A stretch of 64,000 nt of DNA, from assembly GCF_021390195.1 (NCBI RefSeq), contig NZ_CP090003.1:248001-312000 (forward strand). The letters are read 5' to 3'. Source of the DNA: Flagellimonas sp. CMM7. GTDB lineage: Bacteria > Bacteroidota > Bacteroidia > Flavobacteriales > Flavobacteriaceae. Under the pieces are notes generated by a model that was not told the origin of the DNA, ran no database searches, and was given only the letters and a program-made list of their open reading frames with translations. Shown in pieces: positions 42,612 to 50,883 of this stretch. A program made the translations under genes and the position numbers. Numbering within the stretch: the stretch's first letter is position 1; each line of letters begins with the position of its first letter.

Positions 42612-44300
42612 ATGGAACAATCTCGCACTTGGTGGAAGGAAGGAGTAGTATATCAGATATACCCCAGAAGCTTTCAGGATACTACAGGAAATGGCGTTGG
42701 TGATATTCAGGGTATCATCAAACGATTAGATTATATAAAAGGTCTGGGCGTGGATATTATTTGGTTATGCCCCGTTTACAAATCTCCAAATGATGACAAT
42801 GGATATGACATTAGTGATTACCGAAATATCATGGAGGAATTTGGGACCATGTCCGATTTTGATTTATTGCTTGAAGAAATGCATGCCCGTGGTTTAAAAT
42901 TGGTGATGGATTTAGTGGTGAACCATACCAGTGACGAGCACCAATGGTTCCAAGAGTCAAGAAAATCCAGAGACAATGCATATCGTGATTACTACCACTG
43001 GTGGCCTGCAGAAAAAGGAACTCCACCAAAACGCTTTAGTTATTTTGATGTAGATGGCGACGCTTGGAAATATGATGAACCAACGGACAGTTACTACTTA
43101 CACTACTTTTCCGTAAAACAGCCCGATTTAAAATGGGAAAACCCTAAGGTGCGCCAAGAAATATACGATATGATGCATTTTTGGTTTAAAAAAGGAGTAG
43201 ATGGCTTCCGTATGGATGTCATTCCCTTTATATCTAAGGATACAAGCTATCCAGAGCTGCCTGAAAAATTTAATGGAAACTTTATTCCTTTTTATTCGGA
43301 TGGTCCCAAGTTGCATGAGTACCTCCATGAAATGAATAAAGAAGTGCTTAGCAAATACGATATCATGACCGTGGGGGAAACTCCAGGGGTAGCAAGAGAC
43401 CAGGCTTTACTTTTTGTGGATGAAGAAAGAGAAGAGCTTAATATGTTCTTTCATTTTGAATTGATGTCCCTTGATCGTGACGGAGACGAAGTATTTTGGA
43501 TGCGAGAGGACAAATGGAAGCTTACAGAGTTTAAAAAAATACATTCGGATTGGGATGAGACCTTTGCCGAAAAAGGCTGGGGAAGTATGTTCTTGAGCAA
43601 CCACGATAATCCTAGGACAGTAAGCCGATGGGGAAATGATTCTCCTGAGCATTGGCATAATTCTGCCACTATGCTTCATACTTTTTTATTGACCATGAAA
43701 GGAACCCCTTATTTTTATTATGGTGATGAAATAGGCATGTCCAATATCCGATTTGATACTATTGATGATTATCAAGATATCAATACCCTAAATAGATACG
43801 AGCTGTTAAAACAACAAGGGGTTGATTTGGATACATTTATTGAAAATGAAAAAGAGGCCAGTCGTGATAACGGACGAACTCCCATGCAATGGGATGCTAC
43901 AGAAAATGCCGGTTTTTCTGCAGCAACACCTTGGTTAAAAGTACACCCAAATCATAAAAAAGGCCTCAACGTTGCGGAACAGGAAAAAGACGAAAACTCT
44001 GTTCTCAATTACTTCAAAAGAATGGTACAGGTGCGTAAAGATCATCTGGGATTGGTCTATGGAGATTACCAATTATTGCAGGAAGATAATGAACAGGTTT
44101 ATGTGTATACCAGAAGCATGAATGATGAAAATTATTTGGTTTTACTGAGTTTTTCTGAGGAAAAGGCCAACTTGGAATTAGGCGATTTAGCAAGTTCAAC
44201 ACTGCAATTGCTCATTTCCAATGATGCTCATGATGCTGCAAAAAGCAATACTGGTTTTGAGCTAAATCCGTATCAGGCGTGTGTCTATAAAATTGACTAG
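42612..44300 (+). CDS. GH13 alpha-glucosidase / oligo-1,6-glucosidase
   Basis: 562 residues. The start TWWKEGVVYQIYPRSFQDTTGNGVGDIQGI is typical of GH13 subfamilies 17, 23 and 31. DLVVNHTSDEHQWF, GFRMDVIPFI (nucleophile Asp), VGETPGV (acid/base Glu) and FLSNHDNPR (Asp) are the four conserved blocks. A C-terminal small beta domain follows. No signal peptide; cytoplasmic hydrolysis of maltose, isomaltose or sucrose-like glucosides. The VNHTSDEHQWF and C-terminal QPxL patterns do not settle the specificity. It follows xerD by 25 bases. Confidence 0.88.
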   Translation: MEQSRTWWKEGVVYQIYPRSFQDTTGNGVGDIQGIIKRLDYIKGLGVDIIWLCPVYKSPNDDNGYDISDYRNIMEEFGTMSDFDLLLEEMHARGLKLVMDLVVNHTSDEHQWFQESRKSRDNAYRDYYHWWPAEKGTPPKRFSYFDVDGDAWKYDEPTDSYYLHYFSVKQPDLKWENPKVRQEIYDMMHFWFKKGVDGFRMDVIPFISKDTSYPELPEKFNGNFIPFYSDGPKLHEYLHEMNKEVLSKYDIMTVGETPGVARDQALLFVDEEREELNMFFHFELMSLDRDGDEVFWMREDKWKLTEFKKIHSDWDETFAEKGWGSMFLSNHDNPRTVSRWGNDSPEHWHNSATMLHTFLLTMKGTPYFYYGDEIGMSNIRFDTIDDYQDINTLNRYELLKQQGVDLDTFIENEKEASRDNGRTPMQWDATENAGFSAATPWLKVHPNHKKGLNVAEQEKDENSVLNYFKRMVQVRKDHLGLVYGDYQLLQEDNEQVYVYTRSMNDENYLVLLSFSEEKANLELGDLASSTLQLLISNDAHDAAKSNTGFELNPYQACVYKID

Positions 44301-44329
44301 ATCTCAGTTTAGTTTGATTTAAACCAATA

Positions 44330-44484
44330 TCTCGAAATTGAGATTTCACTTATCGGTCTCGGCTATGATTTCGTAGCGGCGATTCCCAACGGGAATTGTC
44401 GGACTGAAATCCAGCCATATTAAAAGTAATGAATTTTGAGGTTGGGTGAGAGGGAGCTATAAATTATAGCCAATGTTGTGTGCC
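44330..44484 (+). repeat. Left flank: structured repeat facing the TPR gene
   Basis: It begins with an ATCTC-GAAATT-GAGAT hairpin, then TTCACTTATC (44345-44354, shared with the solo repeat at 21272), then TTCCCAACGGGAA, a palindrome GCTATAA-A-TTATAGC (44456-44470) and ends AATGTTGTGTGCC (44472-44484). The last 13 bases are the exact reverse complement of 45249-45261. With the right flank it frames the TPR gene in inverted orientation. It fills most of the 188-base gap after the GH13 gene. Confidence 0.65.
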
Positions 44485-44488
44485 GTTT

Positions 44489-45232
44489 TTACTTTTTTTC
44501 AAATTTTACTTTTCCGATATCTGCACCTGATTCATTATCTTTTGCAGGTTCCAAGTATATGTAAATTTGGGTGTCCCGATTCCTAAAGATTATATTTTCC
44601 AGTAAATCTGGATTATTACTTTCGAGATTATGAATCCTTTCCAAGCAGTATTTATAAAATGTAGTGTCCTTTAGATACAATTCCCTATACTCTTTTTTCG
44701 CTTTTTCGAGGTCATTGGACATTTCAAATACATTGCCCTTATGCCATTTAAAGCTGTAATTCAAATGTGAAGCTTTGTTCAACAAGTCGATTGCGGTTTT
44801 GAAATCCCCTAATTTTGAATAGCAGCCTGCTTTGTTGGCAAATAATCTTGGAGATGCTGAATAATATTTGGGGTCATCAAAACGTTGAAGAGCTTTATTT
44901 ATTAAACCATTTTCATATAAAACTTCTCCAGCTAATACATTCAAATGTGATTTATCGGATTTTGAAAGTTTATTATCATGTTCTAATATTGAGTCAATGT
45001 ACCCAATTCCGTACTCGAGTTTAATCTCCGCCCGTTTATAAAACTCTTCTGTTCGTTTTTGGTCCAAAAGAGCCCTTTGGTTGAACTCTTCTGCCATTTT
45101 TCCAAATTCCTCTTTTGATTCCTCCATAAAACTATTCATCAACATTTCTGGAGTTGCATAATTCTTTAGAAAGATATAGGTCAGAGCTATTATAGAGGCT
45201 AATGCTATTAAAATCCAGTTTTTACGCTTCAT
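44489..45232 (-). CDS. Hypothetical TPR-like membrane-anchored protein
   Basis: 247 residues from the ATG at 45232 (MKRKNWILIALASIIALTYI); a GTG 21 bases upstream lies inside the flanking repeat and is unlikely. A single N-terminal membrane helix or uncleaved signal (about 6-22) is followed by helical repeats of TPR type: LNVLAGEVLYENGLINKALQ, NKAGCYSKLGDFKTAIDLLN and HKGNVFEMSNDLEKAKKEYR. The basic Lys tail is unstructured. Its neighbours are unrelated, and inverted repeats stand 4 bases from its end and 16 bases from its start, suggesting arrival as a cassette. Function unknown. Confidence 0.7.
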   Translation of the reverse strand: MKRKNWILIALASIIALTYIFLKNYATPEMLMNSFMEESKEEFGKMAEEFNQRALLDQKRTEEFYKRAEIKLEYGIGYIDSILEHDNKLSKSDKSHLNVLAGEVLYENGLINKALQRFDDPKYYSASPRLFANKAGCYSKLGDFKTAIDLLNKASHLNYSFKWHKGNVFEMSNDLEKAKKEYRELYLKDTTFYKYCLERIHNLESNNPDLLENIIFRNRDTQIYIYLEPAKDNESGADIGKVKFEKK

Positions 45233-45248
45233 CTTTAGATTTAGAAAT

Positions 45249-45322
45249 GGCACACAACATTAAGCTAAAAATCGTTTTAATGATTCTTTAGCAACTGATA
45301 AGTGAAGTTCGGGAATTTTACC
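45249..45322 (-). repeat. Right flank: copy of the 75-bp dispersed repeat
   Basis: Read on the minus strand this is the same element as 21272-21346, about 90 percent identical, but its inner end is TTAATGTTGTGTGCC instead of TTAACGATAAGTGCC. The inner 13 bases match the left flank inverted. It lies just before the TPR gene start. Confidence 0.75.
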
Positions 45323-45371
45323 CAAAGAAGCTACCATAGATTGACAACCAAATCTTTTGATCTGATAAAAT

Positions 45372-46655
45372 TTATTTAACCCTTATTTTCTTAAACGGCC
45401 TAATGATCAATCGTGCCTCACGATCAAACCTGATATAGTTGTACACCCAATTGATAAAGACCACTACCCTATTTCTAAACCCAATTAAAAAATAGAGGTG
45501 AACGAACATCCAAACAAACCAGGCAAAAACCCCTTGGAACTTAAATCTTGGTAAATCCACAACGGCTTTATTTCTACCTACCGTGGCCATGCTGCCCTTG
45601 TCCTTATACACAAAAGGTTTCAGGGGCTTATTTTCCACTATCCGCACCAAGTTCTCTCCCAAATTTTCTCCTTGCTGCATAGCGGGTTGCGCCATCATAG
45701 GATGTCCATGCGGAAAAGCTTCGGTCTCCATTTGGGCTACATCGCCAATGGCAAATATTTCTTTGAATCCCTCAACTTGATGAAATTCGTTTACTTTCAA
45801 TCTACCTCCACGACAAAGCAACTCCTCAGCATTTAAACCTTCAATGCAGGCCGCTTTTACTCCAGCTGCCCAAACCAAGGTTTCCGATTCAAAAGAAGTA
45901 TCGGTGTTAGTGGACACATGCTTGCCATCATAGTCCGTAACCCTAATATTCTTCCAAACATTAACACCCAAACTCTCTAAAAAGTGTTCCGCCTTGCTTG
46001 AAGCAATTTCACTCATCGCGGGAAGAATTCTATCACTCCCTTGTATTAAATTAATCTGTGCCCTTCTCGTATCCAAATCTGGATAGTCTTTTGGCAAAAT
46101 TCCTTTTTTAATCTCTGCCAAAGCTCCGGCGAGTTCAACTCCTGTGGGGCCACCTCCAACAATAACAAAATTCATTAAAGCATCCCGTTCATGTAAGTCA
46201 TCTGTCAACAAGGCCTGCTCAAAGTTTTCTAAAATGAGGCTGCGAAGATTTAAAGACTGTGGAATGGATTTCATGGCCATTCCCTTGGTCTCAATATTTT
46301 CATTTCCGAAGAAATTGGTTTCAGAACCTGTGGCGACCACCAGATAATCATATGCTATTTCTCCAATATTTGTTTGGAGCGTCTGCTTATTTGCATCAAT
46401 CCTTTTGACTTCGGTCAATCTAAAATAAAAATTAGGATATCCTTGAAGCACTTTCCGTATGGGATATGCAATGGAATCCGGTTCCAAACCTCCTGTTGAT
46501 ACCTGATACAATAGTGGTTGAAAAGTGTGGTAGTTATGTTTATCTATCAAAACTACTTGTACTTCTTTTTTACAGAGTTTTTTAGCAAGTGATATGCCTC
46601 CAAAGCCACCACCTATGATAATGACCCGAGGAAAACTGGATTGAGGAATGTTCAT
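45372..46655 (-). CDS. NADH dehydrogenase-like FAD oxidoreductase (NDH-2 type)
   Basis: 427 residues from ATG 46655 (MNIPQSSFPRVIIIGGGFGG); starts at 46664 and 46682 are excluded or made unlikely by the -7 box at 46670. FAD-binding GGGFGG follows at about 15-20, the mid-protein VIVGGGPTGVELAGALAE binds NADH, and GDVAQ closes the FAD site. The C-terminal membrane-binding stretch is hydrophobic (FVWMFVHLYFLIGFRNRVVVFINWVY). It passes electrons from NADH to quinone without proton pumping at the inner membrane. It is monocistronic and divergent from the M20 gene. Confidence 0.88.
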   Translation of the reverse strand: MNIPQSSFPRVIIIGGGFGGISLAKKLCKKEVQVVLIDKHNYHTFQPLLYQVSTGGLEPDSIAYPIRKVLQGYPNFYFRLTEVKRIDANKQTLQTNIGEIAYDYLVVATGSETNFFGNENIETKGMAMKSIPQSLNLRSLILENFEQALLTDDLHERDALMNFVIVGGGPTGVELAGALAEIKKGILPKDYPDLDTRRAQINLIQGSDRILPAMSEIASSKAEHFLESLGVNVWKNIRVTDYDGKHVSTNTDTSFESETLVWAAGVKAACIEGLNAEELLCRGGRLKVNEFHQVEGFKEIFAIGDVAQMETEAFPHGHPMMAQPAMQQGENLGENLVRIVENKPLKPFVYKDKGSMATVGRNKAVVDLPRFKFQGVFAWFVWMFVHLYFLIGFRNRVVVFINWVYNYIRFDREARLIIRPFKKIRVK

Positions 46656-46669
46656 AGTAGACATGGCCG

Positions 46670-46677
46670 CAAATTTA
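46670..46677 (-). promoter_or_regulatory. -7 box TAAATTTG of the NDH-2-like gene
   Basis: An exact TAnnTTTG match on the minus strand with TTG 16 bases upstream. It lies inside the longest possible reading frame of the gene, which fixes the start downstream, at ATG 46655. Confidence 0.6.
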
Positions 46678-46755
46678 CGCATTCCCTCATGGTCAAAATC
46701 ATTTTAAGATAGGTTTTTTAGTATCTTTAAACCTGACTAATCAAATATCCATCCA

Positions 46756-48183
46756 ATGAAAAAATTACTCCTATTCGGTATTGCCTCTATCTTGTTTATC
46801 TCTTCATCTTTTTCGCAAGAAGACAGAGACATTGCACTAGAGAGTTTGAACAATAAAGCCCAAGAATATGGAGATATAGCCCACGAAATTTGGGAGCTTG
46901 CCGAAATGGGGTATTTGGAACATGAGAGTTCTGCCCTGTTGCAAAAAACACTTTCGGACGAAGGGTTTTCCATAAATAAGGGAGTGGCTGGCATACCAAC
47001 AGCTTTTATTGCCGAATATGGCTCAGGATCTCCTGTTATTGCCATTTTAGGCGAATATGATGCGTTGCCAGGTTTGTCCCAACAAGCAATTCCTGAAAAA
47101 AAATCAGCCGACAAAGCTGCCGGACATGCCTGCGGACATCATCTTTTTGGAACCGCTTCTACTGCTGCTACAATTGCTGTAAAAGATTGGCTAAAGAAAA
47201 GTAAAACACAAGGAACCATTCGTTTTTATGGCTGCCCTGCCGAAGAGGGGGGGTCCGGTAAAGTATATATGGTAAGGGAAGGCCTTTTTAATGATGTAGA
47301 TGCCGCACTACATTGGCACCCAGGATCTCAAAACGCAGCCAGTGCTGGAGCTGCCTTGGCCAATAAATCTGCTAAATTTAGATTTCATGGAGTCTCCGCA
47401 CATGCTGCAGGTGCTCCAGAAAGAGGTCGTTCTGCGCTTGATGGAGTTGAAGCCATGAACAATATGATAAATATGATGAGAGAACATATTCCGCAGGAAG
47501 CACGCATACACTATGTAATTACAGATGGTGGAAAAGCGCCAAATGTGGTTCCTAACTATGCTGAAGTTTATTACTATGCCAGACATAACAAAAGAGATGT
47601 TGTGATAGACATTTTTGACCGAATGGTTAAAGCAGCAGAAGGAGCAGCTTTGGGCACGGGTACCACCATGGATTATGAAATGATTGGCGGTACGCATGAG
47701 CTATTGCCAAATCTTACCTTACAAAAGATAATGCACGATAATCTATCCAAGGTTGGCGGCATTACCTACACAGGCGAAGAAAAGGCATTCGCGGATAAAA
47801 TTTCTGTTAGTTTGGGTTACGAGGAACTGGATATGAGCAGAGCCACAGGAGTTCAGCCTTATAAAGAAGAAGCAAGAGCTTACGGATCTACAGATGTTGG
47901 AGACGTCAGTTATACCGTTCCCACTGTTGGTATGAGTGCTGCAACTTGGGTTCCTGGCACTCCCGCGCATAGCTGGCAAGCTGTTGCCGCTGGAGGAACT
48001 TCTATAGGCACAAAAGGTATGATGGTAGCTGCAAAAACCATTACACTCACTGCAATTGATCTTTTTGAAAAGCCCAGTACCATCGTTAAAGCTAAAGCAG
48101 AACTAGAAGAACGTAGAGGAAAAGACTTTAAATATATTCCCTTACTGGGCAATAGACCACCGGCCCTAGACTACCGAAAGTAA
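46756..48183 (+). CDS. M20 metallohydrolase, AbgB-like, exported
   Basis: 475 residues with a signal peptide (MKKLLLFGIASILFISSSFS, about 1-20). The metal-binding blocks of the AbgB-type M20D family are present: GEYDALPGLSQ, GHACGHHLFG and PAEEGGSGKVYMVREG, followed by the dimerisation domain (RFHGVSAHAAGAPERGRSAL). It hydrolyses an amide bond, by analogy to p-aminobenzoyl-glutamate or N-acyl amino acids, in the periplasm. TATCTTTA near 46720 may be its promoter. It is divergent from the NDH-2-like gene and followed by the second ECF sigma factor. Confidence 0.85.
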   Translation: MKKLLLFGIASILFISSSFSQEDRDIALESLNNKAQEYGDIAHEIWELAEMGYLEHESSALLQKTLSDEGFSINKGVAGIPTAFIAEYGSGSPVIAILGEYDALPGLSQQAIPEKKSADKAAGHACGHHLFGTASTAATIAVKDWLKKSKTQGTIRFYGCPAEEGGSGKVYMVREGLFNDVDAALHWHPGSQNAASAGAALANKSAKFRFHGVSAHAAGAPERGRSALDGVEAMNNMINMMREHIPQEARIHYVITDGGKAPNVVPNYAEVYYYARHNKRDVVIDIFDRMVKAAEGAALGTGTTMDYEMIGGTHELLPNLTLQKIMHDNLSKVGGITYTGEEKAFADKISVSLGYEELDMSRATGVQPYKEEARAYGSTDVGDVSYTVPTVGMSAATWVPGTPAHSWQAVAAGGTSIGTKGMMVAAKTITLTAIDLFEKPSTIVKAKAELEERRGKDFKYIPLLGNRPPALDYRK

Positions 48184-48201
48184 TATAATTTATTATCGGA
48201 A

Positions 48202-48233
48202 TGTAACAAAAGCTGCTTTATAGATACATATAA
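48202..48233 (+). promoter_or_regulatory. Candidate ECF-type promoter (TGTAACA) before the 48253 sigma gene
   Basis: TGTAACA (48202-48208) with TATAA at 48229-48233, laid out as before the ECF gene at 24886. It is 51 bases before the GTG start and lies in the 69-base gap after the M20 gene. Confidence 0.5.
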
Positions 48234-48252
48234 AGCAAACTTACCAACCAAA

Positions 48253-48747
48253 GTGAACAAAGAACTGGAACATCGTTTTGTGACGGAACTTGAGAACAAT
48301 CAAAACATTGTTCACAAGGTATGCACGTTGTACACAAATGATAGAGATTCGCACAATGACCTGTTCCAGGAAATCACAATTCAGTTATGGAAAGCTTATC
48401 CTAAATTCAGAGGGGATGCTAAGTTTAGTACATGGATGTACAGAGTGGCATTAAATACAGCCATAACACTTTATAGAAAATCAAAGAAACGAATAAAGAC
48501 CCAAGATTATGATTCGGTAATTTTTAAAATTAAGACCGACGAATATGATGACACGGAGGAAAAACAGCTAAAGTTAATGTACGGTGCTGTAAAACAGTTG
48601 GGGGATATTGATAAAGCCTTGGTCTTTTTGTATCTGGAAGACAAGGACTATGCAGAAATATCGGAAACTCTGGGAATAACCGAAGTTAATGCACGAGTGA
48701 AAATGAATAGAGTGAAAAACAAATTAAGAACCATACTAAATCCTTAA
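48253..48747 (+). CDS. ECF-type RNA polymerase sigma-70 factor
   Basis: 164 residues from a GTG start (MNKELEHRFVTELENNQNIV). Region 2 is DSHNDLFQEITIQLWKAYPKF with FSTWMYRVALNTAI, and region 4 is ALVFLYLEDKDYAEISETLG with the helix-turn-helix ITEVNARVKMNRVKNKLRTIL. Of a different ECF group from the one at 24886. A membrane protein begins 3 bases after it and is presumably its partner. The TGTAACA element upstream suggests self-control. Confidence 0.9.
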   Translation: MNKELEHRFVTELENNQNIVHKVCTLYTNDRDSHNDLFQEITIQLWKAYPKFRGDAKFSTWMYRVALNTAITLYRKSKKRIKTQDYDSVIFKIKTDEYDDTEEKQLKLMYGAVKQLGDIDKALVFLYLEDKDYAEISETLGITEVNARVKMNRVKNKLRTILNP

Positions 48748-48750
48748 GTT

Positions 48751-49395
48751 ATGATGGATGAACTGGAACTCTTAAAGAAAGACTGGCAGAACAAAGAAGA
48801 ACATCTTCCTAAACTCTCCTATGATCAGATCTATAAAATGATTTGGAAAAAATCATCTTCAATAGTTAAGTGGATTTTTTATATAAGTCTTATTGAGTTT
48901 GTCTTTTGGGCAGGAATAAATATCATATTCAGTGACCCAGAATCTATGCAAGAACTAAAAGCCATGCATATCTATAATGTTATGATGGTTTTAAATTTTG
49001 TCAATTACGGCGTAATTTTATATTTCATCTATAAGTTCTATACAAACTATAGAAAGATATCTTTTACGGATTCCTCAAAAAAATTGATGGGAACCATACT
49101 TGATGTGAAGAAAATAGTCACCCAATATGTATGGTTCAACCTTATCATCTTTGCCATTACGATGATCATAAGTATTTATGGGATTCTTATATACGGCCCG
49201 CAAGGCAAAGAAATAATAGCCTCTGCGATGCAAGAGGGAAATGAGGTTACCTTCTGGTTTTTGGTGATTACAGTCTCTGTTATTTTTACAGCAGTCCTGT
49301 TAGTATTGATTTGGCTGTTTTATAAGTTGCTCTATGGAATTCTTCTTAAAAGACTCAAAGAAAATTATAACGACTTAAAAAAGCTGGAAGTTTAG
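48751..49395 (+). CDS. Four-helix membrane protein coupled to the ECF sigma factor
   Basis: 214 residues. A short cytoplasmic N-terminus (MMDELELLKKDWQNKEEHLPKL) is followed by four membrane helices: IVKWIFYISLIEFVFWAGIN, IYNVMMVLNFVNYGVILYFIY, YVWFNLIIFAITMIISIYGI and FWFLVITVSVIFTAVLLVLIW. It may act as an anti-sigma factor sensing the membrane state; no ZAS motif is seen. Its position 3 bases after the sigma gene is the main evidence. The stop overlaps the convergent PlsC gene by 4 bases. Confidence 0.6.
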   Translation: MMDELELLKKDWQNKEEHLPKLSYDQIYKMIWKKSSSIVKWIFYISLIEFVFWAGINIIFSDPESMQELKAMHIYNVMMVLNFVNYGVILYFIYKFYTNYRKISFTDSSKKLMGTILDVKKIVTQYVWFNLIIFAITMIISIYGILIYGPQGKEIIASAMQEGNEVTFWFLVITVSVIFTAVLLVLIWLFYKLLYGILLKRLKENYNDLKKLEV

Positions 49396-50204
49396 TCACC
49401 GCGGTAGCTATATCTCCTTTTCTGATGATCTGCTTCATAAGCAGCAAGCTCTTCTTTGGAAAGCACTTTTAAGAAAGATGGATGTTGTTCTATAGCATAC
49501 TCCAATTTCTCCATTATGGAATCAATGGACTCGTTTTCGTAGTCAATTTCCAGAGGTGTCTTTATTTGCATGGACTGAAGTATTCCTTTCTTTTTCACCC
49601 TTAACCCCTTCTTATCAAAAGAGCGTCTAAAGCCATCAATGACCACTGGAACTACAATGGGCTTATATCTTTTAATAATATGGGCCGTTCCCTTGCGAAG
49701 TGGCTTCCAAGGTGTAGTAGTGCCTTGTGGGAAGGTAATAACCCACCCATCTTCCAAGGCCATTGCTATATTGCTTATATCACTAAATTTCACCTGTCTC
49801 TTCACATCCTGTCCGTCTGCCCTCCATGTTCTTTCAATACTGATAGAACCCGCATAGGCCAAGATTTTGGCGATCAAGCTTTGTTTCATGGTTTCTTTGG
49901 CCGCCACATAATAAATGTTCAGCTTAGGGTTCCAGAGATAGCTAAGATTTCTTATGGAGTCATCCCTACCTTTTAAACTGGCATTGAAAACATGAAACAT
50001 CGCGACCACATCAGCAAAGTAGGTCTGATGATTACTAACAAAAAGAACATTTGCGTCTGGTAAATCACGAATTACTTGGGAGCCTTCAATTTCTAAAGTG
50101 TTAAATCCTTTGTACCTCGAATGGGTCATCATTCCCGCAATGCGTATCAACCATCGCTTTAGAAATAAAATATGCCCAAAAGGATTTTCTTTAAATAGCC
50201 CCAT
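49392..50204 (-). CDS. 1-acyl-sn-glycerol-3-phosphate acyltransferase
   Basis: 270 residues of the PlsC family. The catalytic H-x4-D is SNHQTYFAD (about 56-64) and the substrate motif is FPQGTTTPWKPLRKGTAHI (about 153-171), with Q where FPEGT is common. It acylates lysophosphatidic acid at the inner membrane. It converges with the membrane gene on the other strand and follows the NUDIX gene by 37 bases. It differs from the partial acyltransferase at 1-533, so the organism has at least two paralogues. Confidence 0.85.
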   Translation of the reverse strand: MGLFKENPFGHILFLKRWLIRIAGMMTHSRYKGFNTLEIEGSQVIRDLPDANVLFVSNHQTYFADVVAMFHVFNASLKGRDDSIRNLSYLWNPKLNIYYVAAKETMKQSLIAKILAYAGSISIERTWRADGQDVKRQVKFSDISNIAMALEDGWVITFPQGTTTPWKPLRKGTAHIIKRYKPIVVPVVIDGFRRSFDKKGLRVKKKGILQSMQIKTPLEIDYENESIDSIMEKLEYAIEQHPSFLKVLSKEELAAYEADHQKRRYSYRGD

Positions 50205-50241
50205 GTAGTATTCTGTTATGGGCTAATTTACAAAATAGCGG

Positions 50242-50883
50242 CTAAAGCACTTGCTCCAAAAGTTCCTTGATTTCACTCATCATCATTGCCGTTGCTCCCC
50301 AAACCGTATAACCATTTAATCTATAGGCTGGTACATTTACATTTTTTGCATAAGAAGTACTCAGTTTTTCTTCAATATGATTAGAATTATCAAGAAAATC
50401 ACGTAAATACACCTCAACTAGGGCCTCAACTTCGCTCTCTTGTATCACAAAATGCTTTGGGTTGGAATAGAATCCCATAAAAGGCTGTACTAAAAAATTA
50501 CTTGGCGGTATATAAACCTCGCTTAATTCTTTTAAAACTTCCACTGATTCTGGCGTCACCCCAACTTCTTCATGAGTTTCACGCAAAGCAGTTTCCAAAA
50601 GGTCTTTATCCTGCTCTTCCACTTTACCACCTGGAAATCCAATCTGATTGGAATGAACCCCTTGATACGTTTTGCGCAGAATAAGAAGCAATTTGGTATT
50701 TTGATCTATATCTGGATAAAAAAGAGCCATAACTCCCGCCTTTTTAGGCTTCTTCTTTTTTATTTCGTTGGATTTCAACCATTGAATTCTCATTAAAGGG
50801 GACATTTTATGATGAGAATCTGTTCCGGGAAGTGGTAGATCTTTTATTTTTAAAGCTTGTTGATAAAATTCCTTGAAATTCAT
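50242..50883 (-). CDS. NUDIX hydrolase, CoA pyrophosphatase type
   Basis: 213 residues. The NUDIX box GFPGGKVEEQDKDLLETALR followed by ETHEEVG spans about 96-122 (GX5EX7REUXEEXGU pattern). The GX-rich UPF0035 segment before it is the CoA-diphosphatase (NudL/YeaB) signature. It cleaves CoA, or oxidised CoA, to 4'-phosphopantetheine and 3',5'-ADP in the cytosol. Its start ATG overlaps, head to head, with that of the cyclophilin gene in a shared CATG. Confidence 0.85.
   Translation of the reverse strand: MNFKEFYQQALKIKDLPLPGTDSHHKMSPLMRIQWLKSNEIKKKKPKKAGVMALFYPDIDQNTKLLLILRKTYQGVHSNQIGFPGGKVEEQDKDLLETALRETHEEVGVTPESVEVLKELSEVYIPPSNFLVQPFMGFYSNPKHFVIQESEVEALVEVYLRDFLDNSNHIEEKLSTSYAKNVNVPAYRLNGYTVWGATAMMMSEIKELLEQVL

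Noticed and set aside
46737-47114. 125-codon minus-strand frame opposite the M20 gene
   Set aside because: Antisense to a conserved metallohydrolase start; Ser-rich and unrecognisable.
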